Notes: a model not told the origin generated them from the letters alone. 64,000 nt of DNA from Alphaproteobacteria bacterium (GCA_017480745.1 JAFUSA010000019.1:1-64000), one strand, 5' to 3'. Positions 33,166-43,082 are shown, counted from the first letter of the stretch. Numbers and translations are program-made.

Positions 33166-35424
33166 TTACAAACTTGTTCCGAAATTCAAACGGAATACTT
33201 CTTTTTCATCATATCTTTCCTTAACAATCGGGAAACCGAAATCAATATTGATTTTTCCCATCGGAGACATCCAGTCAAATCCGAAACCGATAGACTGTCT
33301 GATTTTAGAAGAATAGTAAACTTTTTCAGAGTTAAAGTTATCCGGTTTACCCAAAGCACCCAAATCCCAGAATGTTCGGCCTTTAACACCTAACTCATCC
33401 AAACCGATAGGAAAAGTCATTTCAACACCTGAATACATCATCCAGTTACCACCCAATGCATCATTTGTGCGCTTATCACGCGCGCCAATACCGGCAAACT
33501 CAAAACCGCGCATGGTTTGTCCGCCAATGTAATAACGGTCAAACAAACGAACATCTTTGCCACCGTATCCGGCAATGTAACCACCTGTGGAGAATAGCTT
33601 AAATGTAAAATAATCGGCTACGGTATAAAACTTGTAGGCTTTAACATCAATACGGTTATATTTTGTATCTCCGCCAACACCGGCAAAATCATACCCACCG
33701 GATAAGTAATATCCTTCTTTTGTATTTATCGCGCTGTCACGCTTGTCATATACCAAAGTTTGGCCAATAGAAGAAGTTACTGCACTCCCCTTTTCAGCTT
33801 TAATATATTCAGAAGCATAATCTTTTACGTTCTTAACTTTATTATCGCTGTATGTATAGCGGGCATAATGATATAAATCATCGGTATATTTCCAACCAAA
33901 ACGCGGACGGATACCTGTTGTGCGAGTATCATAAGAAGCTTCGTCTTCATAATCTTGATCCTGCATAAACAAATCAATACCTGCACTCAAACGACGACCT
34001 AAGAAATATGGTTCCGTAAAGCTTATATCATAATCCTTTGTTCTCTGTGAAATACCCACATTAAATCCTACTTCTTGTCCGCGACCACGAAAATTGGTTT
34101 CCGTCACACCGGCACGGATTAACGCACCGTTGGTAGTAGAATAACCTATACCTACATTAAAATATCCGGTAGATTTTTCTTCAACATTAACGTTAACATC
34201 AGCTTTGTTATCTCCCACCATATCAGTTTGAATATCAACCTTGCTGAAATAGTTTAAATTTTCTACATTACGACGCGAATCACGTAGTTTGGATACATTC
34301 AACGCATCCCCCTCGTCTATTCTGAATTCACGGCGAATAACTTCGTCCAATGTGCGGTCATTCCCGGTAATATTGATACGGTTTACAAACAAACGTTCGC
34401 TTTCATCAATATTAAACACCACATCAATTTTGTTATTTTCCGTATCACGAATAAATTCAGGATTTACATCTACAAAGGCAAAACCTTTCTTATTCAATGT
34501 TTCGGTAATTTGCGCAACAGATTTTTCCACATCATCGGCTTTATACCAATCACCGCTTTCTACTTCCAAATCGTCATAAAGAGTTTTGGTGTCAATTCCT
34601 TCAATATTGGAGTTTATTTTAACATCTTTCACTTCATAACGAGGTCCTTCCTCTAAGGTAAATGTTAATATAAACGATTTGCGATCTTCACTCAATTCGG
34701 CAACAGCAGACTGCACATTGAAGTCGGCATAACCACGATTGGTATAAAAACGACGTAACATTTCTTTGTCATAGTCCATTTTTTCAGCATCGTAATTTTC
34801 GGCCGAACTGAAAATGCGGTACCAGCGGCTTTCTTTGCTCATAATCTCTTCTTGCAATTCCGAACCGGTATAATGGGTATTGCCCAAAAAATTGATTTTA
34901 TCAATTTTTGCGGCTGATCCTTCATCAATTTCATAAATCAAATCCACCCTGTTTTCAGATCGCTCAATAATTTTCGGTTCCACCGTAACCGAGTAACGAC
35001 CTGTTTTGCGATATACATCCAAAATACGCTGAACATCTTGCTGAACTTTGGCTTTATCATAAACAGAGCGTGGCGCTAACTGAACTTCTTTTTCCAAAAT
35101 TTTATCGTCTATTTTATCGTTACCGTCAAATGCACGCTGCCCGATGATAGGATTTTCCTTAACATTTATCTTCAAAACATTGGCTGTTGATGTATCAAAA
35201 TTTATATCACTGAATAACCCTGTATTATAAAGACTTTTAAATGACACATCCAAATCATCTTGGCTAACATTGGAATTTTGGCGCAAGTTCAAATAAGAAA
35301 GAACTGTCGCTTTTTCCACACGTTGCAGACCGTCTACTTCAATATTTTTAATATACAGACCGTCAGCATTGGCTTGAAAAGAAATCAAACTCCCCAACAA
35401 TCCGCAATATATAAGTTTTTTCAT
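33166..35424 (-). CDS. bamA: Outer-membrane protein assembly factor BamA
   Basis: A 752-residue Omp85 protein with a signal peptide ([17 protein letters not shown]), five POTRA domains to about residue 400 and a 16-strand beta-barrel. The barrel carries the conserved [19 protein letters not shown] (the RGF motif of loop 6) and ends in a C-terminal ...FRLNFGTSL. It folds outer-membrane proteins as core of the BAM complex. The usual skp/ompH gene between bamA and lpxD is missing. Confidence 0.95.
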   Translation of the reverse strand: MKKLIYCGLLGSLISFQANADGLYIKNIEVDGLQRVEKATVLSYLNLRQNSNVSQDDLDVSFKSLYNTGLFSDINFDTSTANVLKINVKENPIIGQRAFDGNDKIDDKILEKEVQLAPRSVYDKAKVQQDVQRILDVYRKTGRYSVTVEPKIIERSENRVDLIYEIDEGSAAKIDKINFLGNTHYTGSELQEEIMSKESRWYRIFSSAENYDAEKMDYDKEMLRRFYTNRGYADFNVQSAVAELSEDRKSFILTFTLEEGPRYEVKDVKINSNIEGIDTKTLYDDLEVESGDWYKADDVEKSVAQITETLNKKGFAFVDVNPEFIRDTENNKIDVVFNIDESERLFVNRINITGNDRTLDEVIRREFRIDEGDALNVSKLRDSRRNVENLNYFSKVDIQTDMVGDNKADVNVNVEEKSTGYFNVGIGYSTTNGALIRAGVTETNFRGRGQEVGFNVGISQRTKDYDISFTEPYFLGRRLSAGIDLFMQDQDYEDEASYDTRTTGIRPRFGWKYTDDLYHYARYTYSDNKVKNVKDYASEYIKAEKGSAVTSSIGQTLVYDKRDSAINTKEGYYLSGGYDFAGVGGDTKYNRIDVKAYKFYTVADYFTFKLFSTGGYIAGYGGKDVRLFDRYYIGGQTMRGFEFAGIGARDKRTNDALGGNWMMYSGVEMTFPIGLDELGVKGRTFWDLGALGKPDNFNSEKVYYSSKIRQSIGFGFDWMSPMGKINIDFGFPIVKERYDEKEVFRLNFGTSL

Positions 35425-35439
35425 AGTTTTTTCCTTATA

Positions 35440-36831
35440 TTAATCAAACCAACGACTTATCAGGTGTGTAATATCATTCCATGTTGCCAACACCATCAAA
35501 GCCAAAACAATAAATAAGCCGAATTTAAAGATATAATCTTTTATTTTGGCATTAAGTTCACGACCGATAACAAGCTCAATTAAATAAATAACCAAACTTC
35601 CTCCGTCAAGCACCGGAATCGGAAACAAATTGAGCAAGCCCAAATTGACTGACAACAGCGCCATAAAATAAATAAAACTCAACAAACCTCCACTTTTGCT
35701 AACATCTCCGGACATTTCAGCAATCCGGATAATTCCGCCAACATCTTTGCTGGCACGTGCCCCCGTTAGCATTTGTCCGATACCGCGTAAAGAAGATTCC
35801 GTTAAGTCGTATGCTTCGGCAAAACCTGCCACAACTGCTTCGGAAAAACTCATCTCTTCGGCAACCGACAATTCAGGTGTTGAAACAACGCCTAACATGC
35901 GACGCTTGACTTTTTGCCCGTTCTCATTCTCATATTTAGTGTCACGCAGCATCACTTTGAGCGTCAGATAGCAATAAACTTGCATCTCATAAACTTCTTT
36001 ACTGTTATCGGACACATAATCAAACAGGTCCTCCGCTGTATTAACCTTAGTACCGTCTATGGTATAAATTTTATTAAATTCGGTCAATCCGGCTTTGGCT
36101 ATATTGCTTTCTGCATCATGTTTTTCAATGCGGACAAAAGGCAAACAAGATTTACCGTTTATTTCTTCAGCACATTTAAGCTGATCGGTAGTAACTTGCA
36201 GATTTTCAATTTCTTCCTTACTCAAATTAAGCTTAATCAATCTTTCAACATTGACTTCAACCTCATCTTGTTCAGCCAAAGCAACTTCGTTACCTAATGC
36301 TTGAAAATCCGGCGTTTCTCGACCGTTTATATTCAATATTTTATCACCGGCTACGATTCCGGCTTCGGCTGCCGCCGTATCAGGCATCACCTGTCCTACA
36401 ATCGGAGGAATAACCATTTTACCGAAGCTATAAAACAAACCGATAAAAAGCAAAATAGCAAATAGATAGTTAAACAGCGGACCGGCAACAACTATACAGA
36501 TTTTTTTCCATGTTTTTTGCAAATGAAAAGCGCCTTTTTTCGCTTCTTCCGGTAAATCTGCAACACTTTCGTCAATTGTTGATGAAGATGCATCGGCATC
36601 GCCCAAAAACTGGCAATATCCACCCAACGGAATTGCCGATATTTTCCATCTCGTCCCCTTTTTATCAACCGTACTCCATAATTCTTTACCGAATCCGATA
36701 GAAAAAGCTACCACGGTTACACCTAACCTACGAGCCACAATAAAATGCCCGAATTCGTGAACAAAAACCAAAATGCCTAAAAGAACAATAAAAGGAATTA
36801 CGTAGTATACGATATTTGACAATATTTCCAT
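35440..36831 (-). CDS. rseP: Site-2 intramembrane zinc metalloprotease
   Basis: A 463-residue protease with HEFGH at residues 25-29 in the first membrane helix and the second metal-binding motif LNLFPIPVLDGGSLVIYLIE near the C-terminus. The PDZ region in between (VGQVMPDTAAAEAGIVAGDK) is present, with a second, less clear one. It cleaves anti-sigma factors and leftover signal peptides within the membrane. 15 bp from bamA. Confidence 0.95.
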   Translation of the reverse strand: MEILSNIVYYVIPFIVLLGILVFVHEFGHFIVARRLGVTVVAFSIGFGKELWSTVDKKGTRWKISAIPLGGYCQFLGDADASSSTIDESVADLPEEAKKGAFHLQKTWKKICIVVAGPLFNYLFAILLFIGLFYSFGKMVIPPIVGQVMPDTAAAEAGIVAGDKILNINGRETPDFQALGNEVALAEQDEVEVNVERLIKLNLSKEEIENLQVTTDQLKCAEEINGKSCLPFVRIEKHDAESNIAKAGLTEFNKIYTIDGTKVNTAEDLFDYVSDNSKEVYEMQVYCYLTLKVMLRDTKYENENGQKVKRRMLGVVSTPELSVAEEMSFSEAVVAGFAEAYDLTESSLRGIGQMLTGARASKDVGGIIRIAEMSGDVSKSGGLLSFIYFMALLSVNLGLLNLFPIPVLDGGSLVIYLIELVIGRELNAKIKDYIFKFGLFIVLALMVLATWNDITHLISRWFD

Positions 36832-36840
36832 TTTTGCCTC

Positions 36841-37749
36841 TTACAAAATATAAATAAAGAATAGATATACCAACGGTGCCGCAAAAATCAATCCGTCTAT
36901 ACGATCAAAAACACCGCCATGCCCAGGAATAAGTTTAGAAGAATCTTTTACTCCGACACGACGCTTAATCGCTGACTCTATCAAATCCCCAATCTGCGAT
37001 ATTAAAGCTATAATCATGGCCAATACAGCATAAAACATCTGACCGTCGATATTCCAATGACGGTGTATTTGTAATGTTTTGTAAGAAAAAGAGATATAGC
37101 GGAAATGAGTAAAATCATAAAAAGGAACATCCATAATTTTAGTCCAAAAATACATATATATTATGCTGACAGACATTGCAAGCAACATACCGCCACATAA
37201 TCCGGACCATGTTTTATTAGGGCTTATTTTAGGAGCCAATTTTGGGCCTTTAAGATTGCAACCAACAACCAAACCACCAATATCCATACTCCAAACCATT
37301 AGGAAAAACCACATAGTCATCACAAAGCTATAATTGTAACGCGGATCAAAATTTCCCTCACTCGGGTCAAACGAACGATAAATCCAAATTAATGACGCAA
37401 TTCCGATTGATATATAAGGCACACCCAAAGTCAGCAATTTGCGATACTTTTCCTTTTCTGCCAGCACATAAACCAGCAAAGACACTATACATATTATCGG
37501 AATAATCAGAGAAAAATTATATCCCCATATAGATACTGCTAATGTTATCATATAAGCCGTAACATAATGTGAAGCTTTTTGCGGAGAAGATAGCATATTT
37601 GCCCATTCCCAAGCCAGCAATCCGCCCACCATAACTGCCAGAACTTCCACATACGGACTACCGACATACAAAGTTATTACCGCAATAGGAATCATTACCA
37701 AAGCTGCTAAAATTCTTTTTATCATTGCTCCCATTTTACGACTTACCAT
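36841..37749 (-). CDS. cdsA: Phosphatidate cytidylyltransferase
   Basis: About 303 residues and eight or more membrane helices. The CDP-alcohol signature is near the C-terminus (GDLIESAIKRRVGVKDSSKL, then IPGHGGVFDRIDGLIFAAP), preceded by SPNKTWSG. It makes CDP-diacylglycerol for phospholipid synthesis. The ATG at 37749 follows GGGAGAGACGAT and overlaps uppS by 14 bp; a longer in-frame start at 37779 is less well supported. dxr, often found downstream, is not here. Confidence 0.9.
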   Translation of the reverse strand: MVSRKMGAMIKRILAALVMIPIAVITLYVGSPYVEVLAVMVGGLLAWEWANMLSSPQKASHYVTAYMITLAVSIWGYNFSLIIPIICIVSLLVYVLAEKEKYRKLLTLGVPYISIGIASLIWIYRSFDPSEGNFDPRYNYSFVMTMWFFLMVWSMDIGGLVVGCNLKGPKLAPKISPNKTWSGLCGGMLLAMSVSIIYMYFWTKIMDVPFYDFTHFRYISFSYKTLQIHRHWNIDGQMFYAVLAMIIALISQIGDLIESAIKRRVGVKDSSKLIPGHGGVFDRIDGLIFAAPLVYLFFIYIL

Positions 37750-38443
37750 ATCGTCTCTCCCTTGTTTTATAGTTTTCAATAATCTCTTCCAATTCTTTTA
37801 CGGAAAAATCAGGCCACAGCGTTGCAGAAAAATAAAATTCCGTATAAGCAAGTTGCCACAGCAAATAATTACTTACACGCATTTCTCCGCTGGTGCGAAT
37901 CAATAAATCCGGCTCCGGAATATCCGCAGTGTATAAATTTTCCGATATTATTTTTTCATTGATATCATCTACTGCCAACTCACCGCAACAAACTTTTTCG
38001 GCAATTTTTTTGGTGGCGGCAATAATTTCCTGACGTGAGCCATAGCTTAAAGCCACACAGAGCGTAACCGATTTATTATCCCGCGTGTCAGCTTCAATTT
38101 TATCCATCTTGGCAACAATATCTTCTGCCAACATATCGCGCTCGCCAATAAAGCGGATACGCACATCATTTTCTTGTAATTCTTTAAAGCTTGTATCCAA
38201 ATAATGACGCAATAAATCCATAAGTGCATCAACTTCGGCTTTTTCTCGTTGCCAATTTTCGGTTGAAAAAGCATAAACGGTCATATATTTAAGGCCTATT
38301 TTTTTAGCGCCCTTTGCCACTTCAATCAATGTTTCCGCACCTTTTTTATGTCCCATAGCAATGGGCAAACCCCGCTTTTTGGCCCAACGACGATTGCCGT
38401 CCATAATAAAAGCTATATGCGATAAACCGGTCATATCAGTCAC
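37736..38443 (-). CDS. uppS: Undecaprenyl diphosphate synthase
   Basis: A 235-residue cis-prenyltransferase with the catalytic Asp and P-loop in FIMDGNRRWAKKRGLP, ALSYGSRQEI in the middle, and the C-terminal LIRTSGEMRVSNYLLWQLAY-EFYF. It makes the C55 lipid carrier for peptidoglycan and LPS. Length is typical. Confidence 0.95.
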   Translation of the reverse strand: MTDMTGLSHIAFIMDGNRRWAKKRGLPIAMGHKKGAETLIEVAKGAKKIGLKYMTVYAFSTENWQREKAEVDALMDLLRHYLDTSFKELQENDVRIRFIGERDMLAEDIVAKMDKIEADTRDNKSVTLCVALSYGSRQEIIAATKKIAEKVCCGELAVDDINEKIISENLYTADIPEPDLLIRTSGEMRVSNYLLWQLAYTEFYFSATLWPDFSVKELEEIIENYKTRERRYGKS

Positions 38444-38452
38444 AACGTCTTC

Positions 38453-39016
38453 CTACACCTGCATAATATCTTTTTCTTTATTTTCATACTGCTCATCAAC
38501 CTTTTTGATGGCGTCATCTGTCCATTTTTGAATATCGTTATTATACTTTTTTTCCTCATCTTCGGAAATCAACGAATCTTTTTTCATTTTTTTCACATCA
38601 TCCATAGCATCACGACGAATATTACGAATAGCAATTTTGCTTTGTTCAGCATATTTTCCGGCAATTTTTACCAACTCACGACGACGTTCTTCACTGAGTG
38701 GCGGAATCGGAATACGAATAAGTTGGCCATCTGACATTGGATTTAAACCCAAATCACTTTCACGTAAAGCTTTCTCCACACTTTTTGCCAAACCCTTATC
38801 CCATACGCTTACCGATAAAGTGCGAGCATCGGGTGCACTAACGGTCCCGACTTGACTAATCGGGGTCAAACTACCGTAGGCCTCCACTAACACTCCATCT
38901 AATAGGCTAACATGTGCACGACCGGCGCGCAAACCGCCAAAATCAGATTTTAGTGCATCCAAAGTTTTATCCATTCTTTCCAAAGTATCATTTTTTAATG
39001 AATTATAATCTGTCAT
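38453..39016 (-). CDS. frr: Ribosome recycling factor
   Basis: A 187-residue RRF: LERMDKTLDALKSDFGGLRAGRAH start, PISQVGTVSAPDARTLSV in the middle and IRIPIPPLSEERRRELVKIA. It splits the post-termination ribosome with EF-G. ATG at 39016 has GGAG nine bases upstream; an in-frame TTG twelve bases earlier overlaps it. Confidence 0.95.
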   Translation of the reverse strand: MTDYNSLKNDTLERMDKTLDALKSDFGGLRAGRAHVSLLDGVLVEAYGSLTPISQVGTVSAPDARTLSVSVWDKGLAKSVEKALRESDLGLNPMSDGQLIRIPIPPLSEERRRELVKIAGKYAEQSKIAIRNIRRDAMDDVKKMKKDSLISEDEEKKYNNDIQKWTDDAIKKVDEQYENKEKDIMQV

Positions 39017-39031
39017 CTTTATCTCCAACTT

Positions 39032-39742
39032 TTATTTTATTACTGTGCATTTCACTTTACCGCAAACTGCCTCAATAATTGAATTATCTGTGCTTTGTTT
39101 AAATATCATAACCGGCATATTATTATCTCTGGCCATTGCAGCAGCTGTCATATCCAATACATTAAGCTGCTTTTGCAAAACTTCGGCAAAACTTATCTCA
39201 TCAAAACGTTTGGCTTGTGGATTTATACGCGGATCAGAATCATAAACGCCATCCACCTGAGTTGATTTAAGCATAATATCGCAGTGCATTTCCACCGCTC
39301 TCAAAACCGCACCGGTATCAGTTGTAAAATACGGATTTCCCGTTCCACCGGCAAAAATCACCACACATTCATCATTTAGAGCTTTATAGGCTTTATTAAA
39401 ATTATAGTTTTCACACATTTGCGGAATTGACAAACCGGAAAAAACTTCAGCCTTGCAACCGCTATTTTGTAAAACAGATTTCAAAGCAACCGCATTCATA
39501 ACCGTTGCCAACATTCCTATTTGGTCGGCCTGACTACGATCCATAACTTTACTAACATTTTTAGCACCACGGAAAAAATTTCCACCGCCGACAACCACCC
39601 CAACTTGCACGCCTAAGCGATTAATTTCAGCGATTTCACCAGCAACTTTACACACTGCCGACATATTTATTCCACTGCCGTCATCACCGGATAATCCCTC
39701 GCCGGAAAGTTTTAATAAAACTCTTTTGTATATAGGTTTCAT
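39032..39742 (-). CDS. pyrH: UMP kinase
   Basis: About 236 residues; YKRVLLKLSGEGLSGDDGSG, VVVGGGNFFRGA, GNPYFTTDTGAVLRA and STQVDGVYDSDPR match bacterial UMP kinases, which phosphorylate UMP to UDP. The start at 39742 agrees with homologues (MKPIYKRVLLKLSGE), but an ATG nine codons upstream (39769) has a slightly better RBS. It begins the pyrH-to-fabZ run. Confidence 0.95.
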   Translation of the reverse strand: MKPIYKRVLLKLSGEGLSGDDGSGINMSAVCKVAGEIAEINRLGVQVGVVVGGGNFFRGAKNVSKVMDRSQADQIGMLATVMNAVALKSVLQNSGCKAEVFSGLSIPQMCENYNFNKAYKALNDECVVIFAGGTGNPYFTTDTGAVLRAVEMHCDIMLKSTQVDGVYDSDPRINPQAKRFDEISFAEVLQKQLNVLDMTAAAMARDNNMPVMIFKQSTDNSIIEAVCGKVKCTVIK

Positions 39743-39880
39743 TTGCCAATCTCTGTTTAAACTACGCATATTTTACTCAATTTCTACGCATTGTCATCAA
39801 TATTTTAATCGGTTTCAACAGGATTTTTACGCTAAATAAAGACTTAATGTTTTTTCATACGCCTTTTGCAAAAAAATAGT

Positions 39881-40122
39881 TTGACTTTTAGTTTTTTTAT
39901 GATATAGTAAAAATATGATAAGGTAACTTGTCTGAGGTGTCGAAACCTCTCACGATCGTCGTAAAAGACGTAAAATTCTCCGACTTTATGGTTGGAAGAT
40001 GAGTAAATAAGATAAGTCAAATAGCTCATACTATTTATCGTGATAGTTTCGAACTTCCGACCGCCTTTATTTGGCGGTAATTTTAATGTAATGTCAATAA
40101 GTTAACAGAAAGGAAGTTTGTT
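39881..40122 (+). promoter_or_regulatory. Promoter and structured leader (type A) of prepilin 2
   Basis: TTGACT (39881-39886) and TATAGT (39903-39908) with a 16-bp spacer. The transcript opens with GATAAG-GTAA-CTTGTC (39917-39932), a GNRA-type loop, then CTGAGGTGT. Long-range stems pair 39940-39946 with 40046-40052 (TCGAAAC/GTTTCGA) and 39950-39956 with 40037-40043 (TCACGAT/ATCGTGA). An ACCGCC/GGCGGT hairpin at 40060-40078 ends the element before the RBS AAAGGAAG. Confidence 0.8.
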
Positions 40123-40821
40123 ATGAAAAACTTAGAAATTAAAAATAATGATTGCCACGCTGCGCTCGCAATGACGAAAAGCGTGCAGAGCGGACGTTCA
40201 ATAATAGAGATACTTGGCGTTCTTGCCATAATCGGTGTATTATCGGTTGGCGGAATCGCCGGATACTCGAAGGCAATGCAAAAGTATCGCATCAACAAAA
40301 CAATTGAACAGGTTACGCAAACTGCTGCCAACATACAAACATTTTTTACGAACCAACGCAATGGTTCAATCTCAGGTAAATACGCCGGATTAAACTATAA
40401 TGTTATTCGAAAAGCTAAATTAGCACCTGATGAAATGTGGAACAGCGATAAAAGTAAATTAATCCATTCGTTTGGCGGTGAATTATTTATTGGAACGTCA
40501 GTAAAAGATTCACAAGGTATAATAGATTCTGCTTTTGCACTACAAATTAATGGTCTTGACGAAGAAGCTTGTATTACTTTAGCCACATACGATTGGCGCT
40601 CAATGGGAAATTTGATTGCCGTTGGTATAGTAAAAGATTTACTATTGGCTTTTGATGAAGGAATCAATTTAGATAATTGTAGCGGACAAAATTCCGATAT
40701 GCTATCTTTTTTCTGCCCGAATAATACTGCTAATCCTGTGCCGATACCATTGGATAAAGCAGTTCAATCATGTGAATGTATTGATGATGGTTATTGCGCC
40801 ATCGGTATAACTATGTATTAA
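40123..40821 (+). CDS. Type IVb-like prepilin 2 (with REP-derived leader insertion)
   Basis: A 232-residue prepilin. The conserved core is SG|RSIIEILGVLAIIGVL with Ile replacing Met and Leu at two sites of the helix. The C-terminal domain has the family EEACITLATYDW motif, then PIPLDKAVQSCECIDDG, with two neighbouring cysteines that differ from the other copies. The leader has the 13-residue REP-derived insertion, identical at DNA level to prepilin 1. Confidence 0.8.
   Translation: MKNLEIKNNDCHAALAMTKSVQSGRSIIEILGVLAIIGVLSVGGIAGYSKAMQKYRINKTIEQVTQTAANIQTFFTNQRNGSISGKYAGLNYNVIRKAKLAPDEMWNSDKSKLIHSFGGELFIGTSVKDSQGIIDSAFALQINGLDEEACITLATYDWRSMGNLIAVGIVKDLLLAFDEGINLDNCSGQNSDMLSFFCPNNTANPVPIPLDKAVQSCECIDDGYCAIGITMY
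40150..40176 (+). repeat. REP-like palindrome inside prepilin 2
   Basis: Identical 27-bp unit to 13386-13412, in frame in the leader peptide. Confidence 0.8.
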
Positions 40822-40840
40822 ACAATTTTTTCAGTTATGG

Positions 40841-40866
40841 CAAAGCCTCGCATACACGAGGCTTTG
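40841..40866 (+). terminator. Terminator after prepilin 2
   Basis: CAAAGCCTCG / CGAGGCTTTG stem with a 6-nt loop, followed by T-rich sequence. It lies 20 bp after the stop and 40 bp before the convergent gpsA end. Confidence 0.8.
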
Positions 40867-40906
40867 TTAAATTTTATTTTTTTGAAAATAAATGCCGATA
40901 CTAAGT

Positions 40907-41872
40907 CTAAAATTCTTGTTTCAGAGAACGGTCAAACAATCCTCGAATAGTAGATTTTATATCTGCATTTTCATAAATTACCTTATACAATGCTTGGCAA
41001 ATCGGCATATCTATATTTTCTCTGTCTGCAATAGCTTTTACTGCTTTAAGAGTAGCCACTCCTTCCGCTGATTTCATATATTTTTCGCCTTTGGCAAACA
41101 TTTCGCCATACATACGATTGTGGCTATTGCGTGAAAATAAGGTCGCTTCATAGTCGCCCAAGTGTGCCAAACCATAAACCGATTTCGGATTACCACCCTT
41201 AAAAGCAATCAAACGTCCTACTTCTATTGGGGCTCGTGTCATCAACGCACCTTTTAAGCCATACCAACCCAAACCGTCTAATATACCGGCGGCCAAGCCG
41301 ATAACATTTTTCAAAGCCGCACCAACCTGATTGCCGATAATATCGGTTCCATAATAAAAACGTATTAAATTACTCTGCATAAACTTAATAACACGATCCT
41401 GTGTTTCCGGCTCATAACTGTCTATAACCGCAGCAGAAGGAACTTTGCGCATATAATCTTCCACATGTCCCGGACCACCCAAAGTTGCTACATGAATTTT
41501 TTGTTTAATTTCTTCAATAAACACATCTGCCAAAATCTCTGCTGATGGCTCTTCTAAACCTTTCATTGCCAACAAAAATGTTTTACCTTCAACATTATAC
41601 TCGTTAATTTGTTTAGCAAGTCCGCGCAAATTTTGGCAGTTGATGGAAATAATAATAAAATCATTTTCCAAAGTTTGCGCCAAGTCTGTGGTTAACAACA
41701 TATTATCGCTCAACGAAAGATATTCGTTTTTGCGTTCGTTTTTTAACTGTTCATAAGTTTTGTCATTGGGAATACCATACATCAAAACAGTATCCGCCTG
41801 ACAATAATTTGCCACATACCAACCTAAAAAAGTTCCCCAACGGCCGCAACCGATAACCGAAACCTGTGTCAT
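40907..41872 (-). CDS. gpsA: Glycerol-3-phosphate dehydrogenase [NAD(P)+]
   Basis: A 321-residue enzyme with an N-terminal Rossmann motif (VSVIGCGRWGTFLGWYVA), the substrate region GNQVGAALKNVIGLAAGILDGL with the catalytic Lys, and a C-terminal helical domain (GLAHLGDYEATLFSRNSHNR). It makes sn-glycerol-3-phosphate for phospholipids. The Rossmann motif reads GCGRWGT rather than the more common GAGxWGT. Confidence 0.9.
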   Translation of the reverse strand: MTQVSVIGCGRWGTFLGWYVANYCQADTVLMYGIPNDKTYEQLKNERKNEYLSLSDNMLLTTDLAQTLENDFIIISINCQNLRGLAKQINEYNVEGKTFLLAMKGLEEPSAEILADVFIEEIKQKIHVATLGGPGHVEDYMRKVPSAAVIDSYEPETQDRVIKFMQSNLIRFYYGTDIIGNQVGAALKNVIGLAAGILDGLGWYGLKGALMTRAPIEVGRLIAFKGGNPKSVYGLAHLGDYEATLFSRNSHNRMYGEMFAKGEKYMKSAEGVATLKAVKAIADRENIDMPICQALYKVIYENADIKSTIRGLFDRSLKQEF

Positions 41873-41959
41873 ATTGCACCTCTCAATAATTGTTTATATT
41901 ATGTTTTATAATAAACAAAAGAAGTTTATATGCAACAAAAACTCAAATCAATGCACAGC

Positions 41960-42316
41960 TTACTTTATTTTAGGCTTGTGCAAGCGGTTGCGAATGGTTT
42001 GCATATAATTGTAATCGCAAAAAGAATTATAAGCTTTGCTAAAACTCTCTGTTCCAAAAGTATAGAACACCTTATTTGCTACATCGCGCACGGCATCGTC
42101 TATGGCATTATAGGCAATTTTATAATTATCTTCCAAATTATTACGCCGACGTTTCTGTTGAATATCATGATATGCTGCAATCACCTCTATGGTTTTATTG
42201 GCATAATCGGCATCTCCGTTTTCAGCAAACAAGTCCATTATCTTTATCATTGTTTGATAAAAGCATTTATTTATCAAAATATTTCTTTGCCTTGCATTAT
42301 TACCGTCAACAATCAT
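41960..42316 (-). CDS. Small protein of unknown function
   Basis: Up to 133 residues in frame from 42361; the ATG at 42316 (MIVDGNNARQRNILINKCFY) seems more natural, giving 118 residues. Helical and charged, no signal peptide. It lies upstream of gpsA with an 87-bp gap. I do not recognise it; the start is uncertain. Confidence 0.5.
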   Translation of the reverse strand: MIVDGNNARQRNILINKCFYQTMIKIMDLFAENGDADYANKTIEVIAAYHDIQQKRRRNNLEDNYKIAYNAIDDAVRDVANKVFYTFGTESFSKAYNSFCDYNYMQTIRNRLHKPKIK

Positions 42317-42429
42317 GTAAACAATATTCCCTAACACAAACCGAAGGTATATATAACACATTTTGTTTTAAATAGCAATAGTTATTTTTGCAACCCACCT
42401 TTTACTTTTGATTTTGCTGCATAAGATGA

Positions 42430-42477
42430 GCGCCAAGAGGAGATAACCGACGAATTAATCGACGTTATCTCCGGCGC
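42430..42477. repeat. Long near-perfect palindrome
   Basis: GCGCC (42430-42434) pairs with GGCGC (42473-42477) and GGAGATAAC (42439-42447) with GTTATCTCC (42464-42472), around a 16-nt centre that is itself nearly symmetric. No T-run follows on either strand, so it is not a classical terminator. It sits just beyond the stop of prepilin 3. Confidence 0.65.
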
Positions 42478-42497
42478 CGAAGCTATGAAAAAGTAGG

Positions 42498-43082
42498 TTA
42501 TTTTTTAAATACAAAGTATAAAGATTTATTACCACCACTGCAAGCCGTAACAACTTTATCTACCGCAACCGGAATATCTTTGGCACAGAATATTGTTGAA
42601 GTTGATTCGGAACATATACCATCATATTTAAAATCATATTTGTCTGTATTAATTCCGCCCAAAGAAATCCCCGCCAGATTAAGATTTGTCCAATCTTGTG
42701 TTCCTAATTCAATGCAATCACTCTCAGAAATTTCCTCTAAATTGATATAAAAAGACGGTGTTTCTCCATGCATATACAACGTATTACCCCAAACATCTTT
42801 AATATAATTTCCATCCCACATTTCATCGGGCACAAGCTTGGCTTTTTTTATAACACTATCATCATTCAATCCACTATAATTTCTCTGGTTTGCAAAAAAT
42901 GTCCTCACATTTCCGGCAATGAGGGTTATTTGCTCAATAGTTTTGTTAATGCGATATTTTTGCATTGCTTTTGAATATCCGGCAATACCACCGACACTCA
43001 AAACACCAATAATAGCCAACACGCCAAGCATTTCTATCATCGAACGTCCGGATTCATTATTTTTTATTTTTAAGTTTCTCAT
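42498..43082 (-). CDS. Type IVb-like prepilin 3
   Basis: The shortest of the set at 194 residues. The leader lacks the REP insertion: KIKNNESG|RSMIEMLGVL, which shows the ancestral spacing. The C-terminal half carries SDCIELGTQDW and PVAVDKVVTACSGGNKSLYF, with cysteines at both motifs. The single gene has its own promoter and leader. Confidence 0.8.
   Translation of the reverse strand: MRNLKIKNNESGRSMIEMLGVLAIIGVLSVGGIAGYSKAMQKYRINKTIEQITLIAGNVRTFFANQRNYSGLNDDSVIKKAKLVPDEMWDGNYIKDVWGNTLYMHGETPSFYINLEEISESDCIELGTQDWTNLNLAGISLGGINTDKYDFKYDGICSESTSTIFCAKDIPVAVDKVVTACSGGNKSLYFVFKK

Noticed and set aside
39881-40122. c-di-GMP riboswitch (GEMM) before pilin genes
   Set aside because: A natural idea because c-di-GMP often controls pili, but the conserved GEMM core and its tetraloop-receptor layout are not seen.
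39881-40821. Integron-like cassettes with attC sites
   Set aside because: The units are scattered singly, each with its own promoter on the 5' side; there is no array and no integrase.
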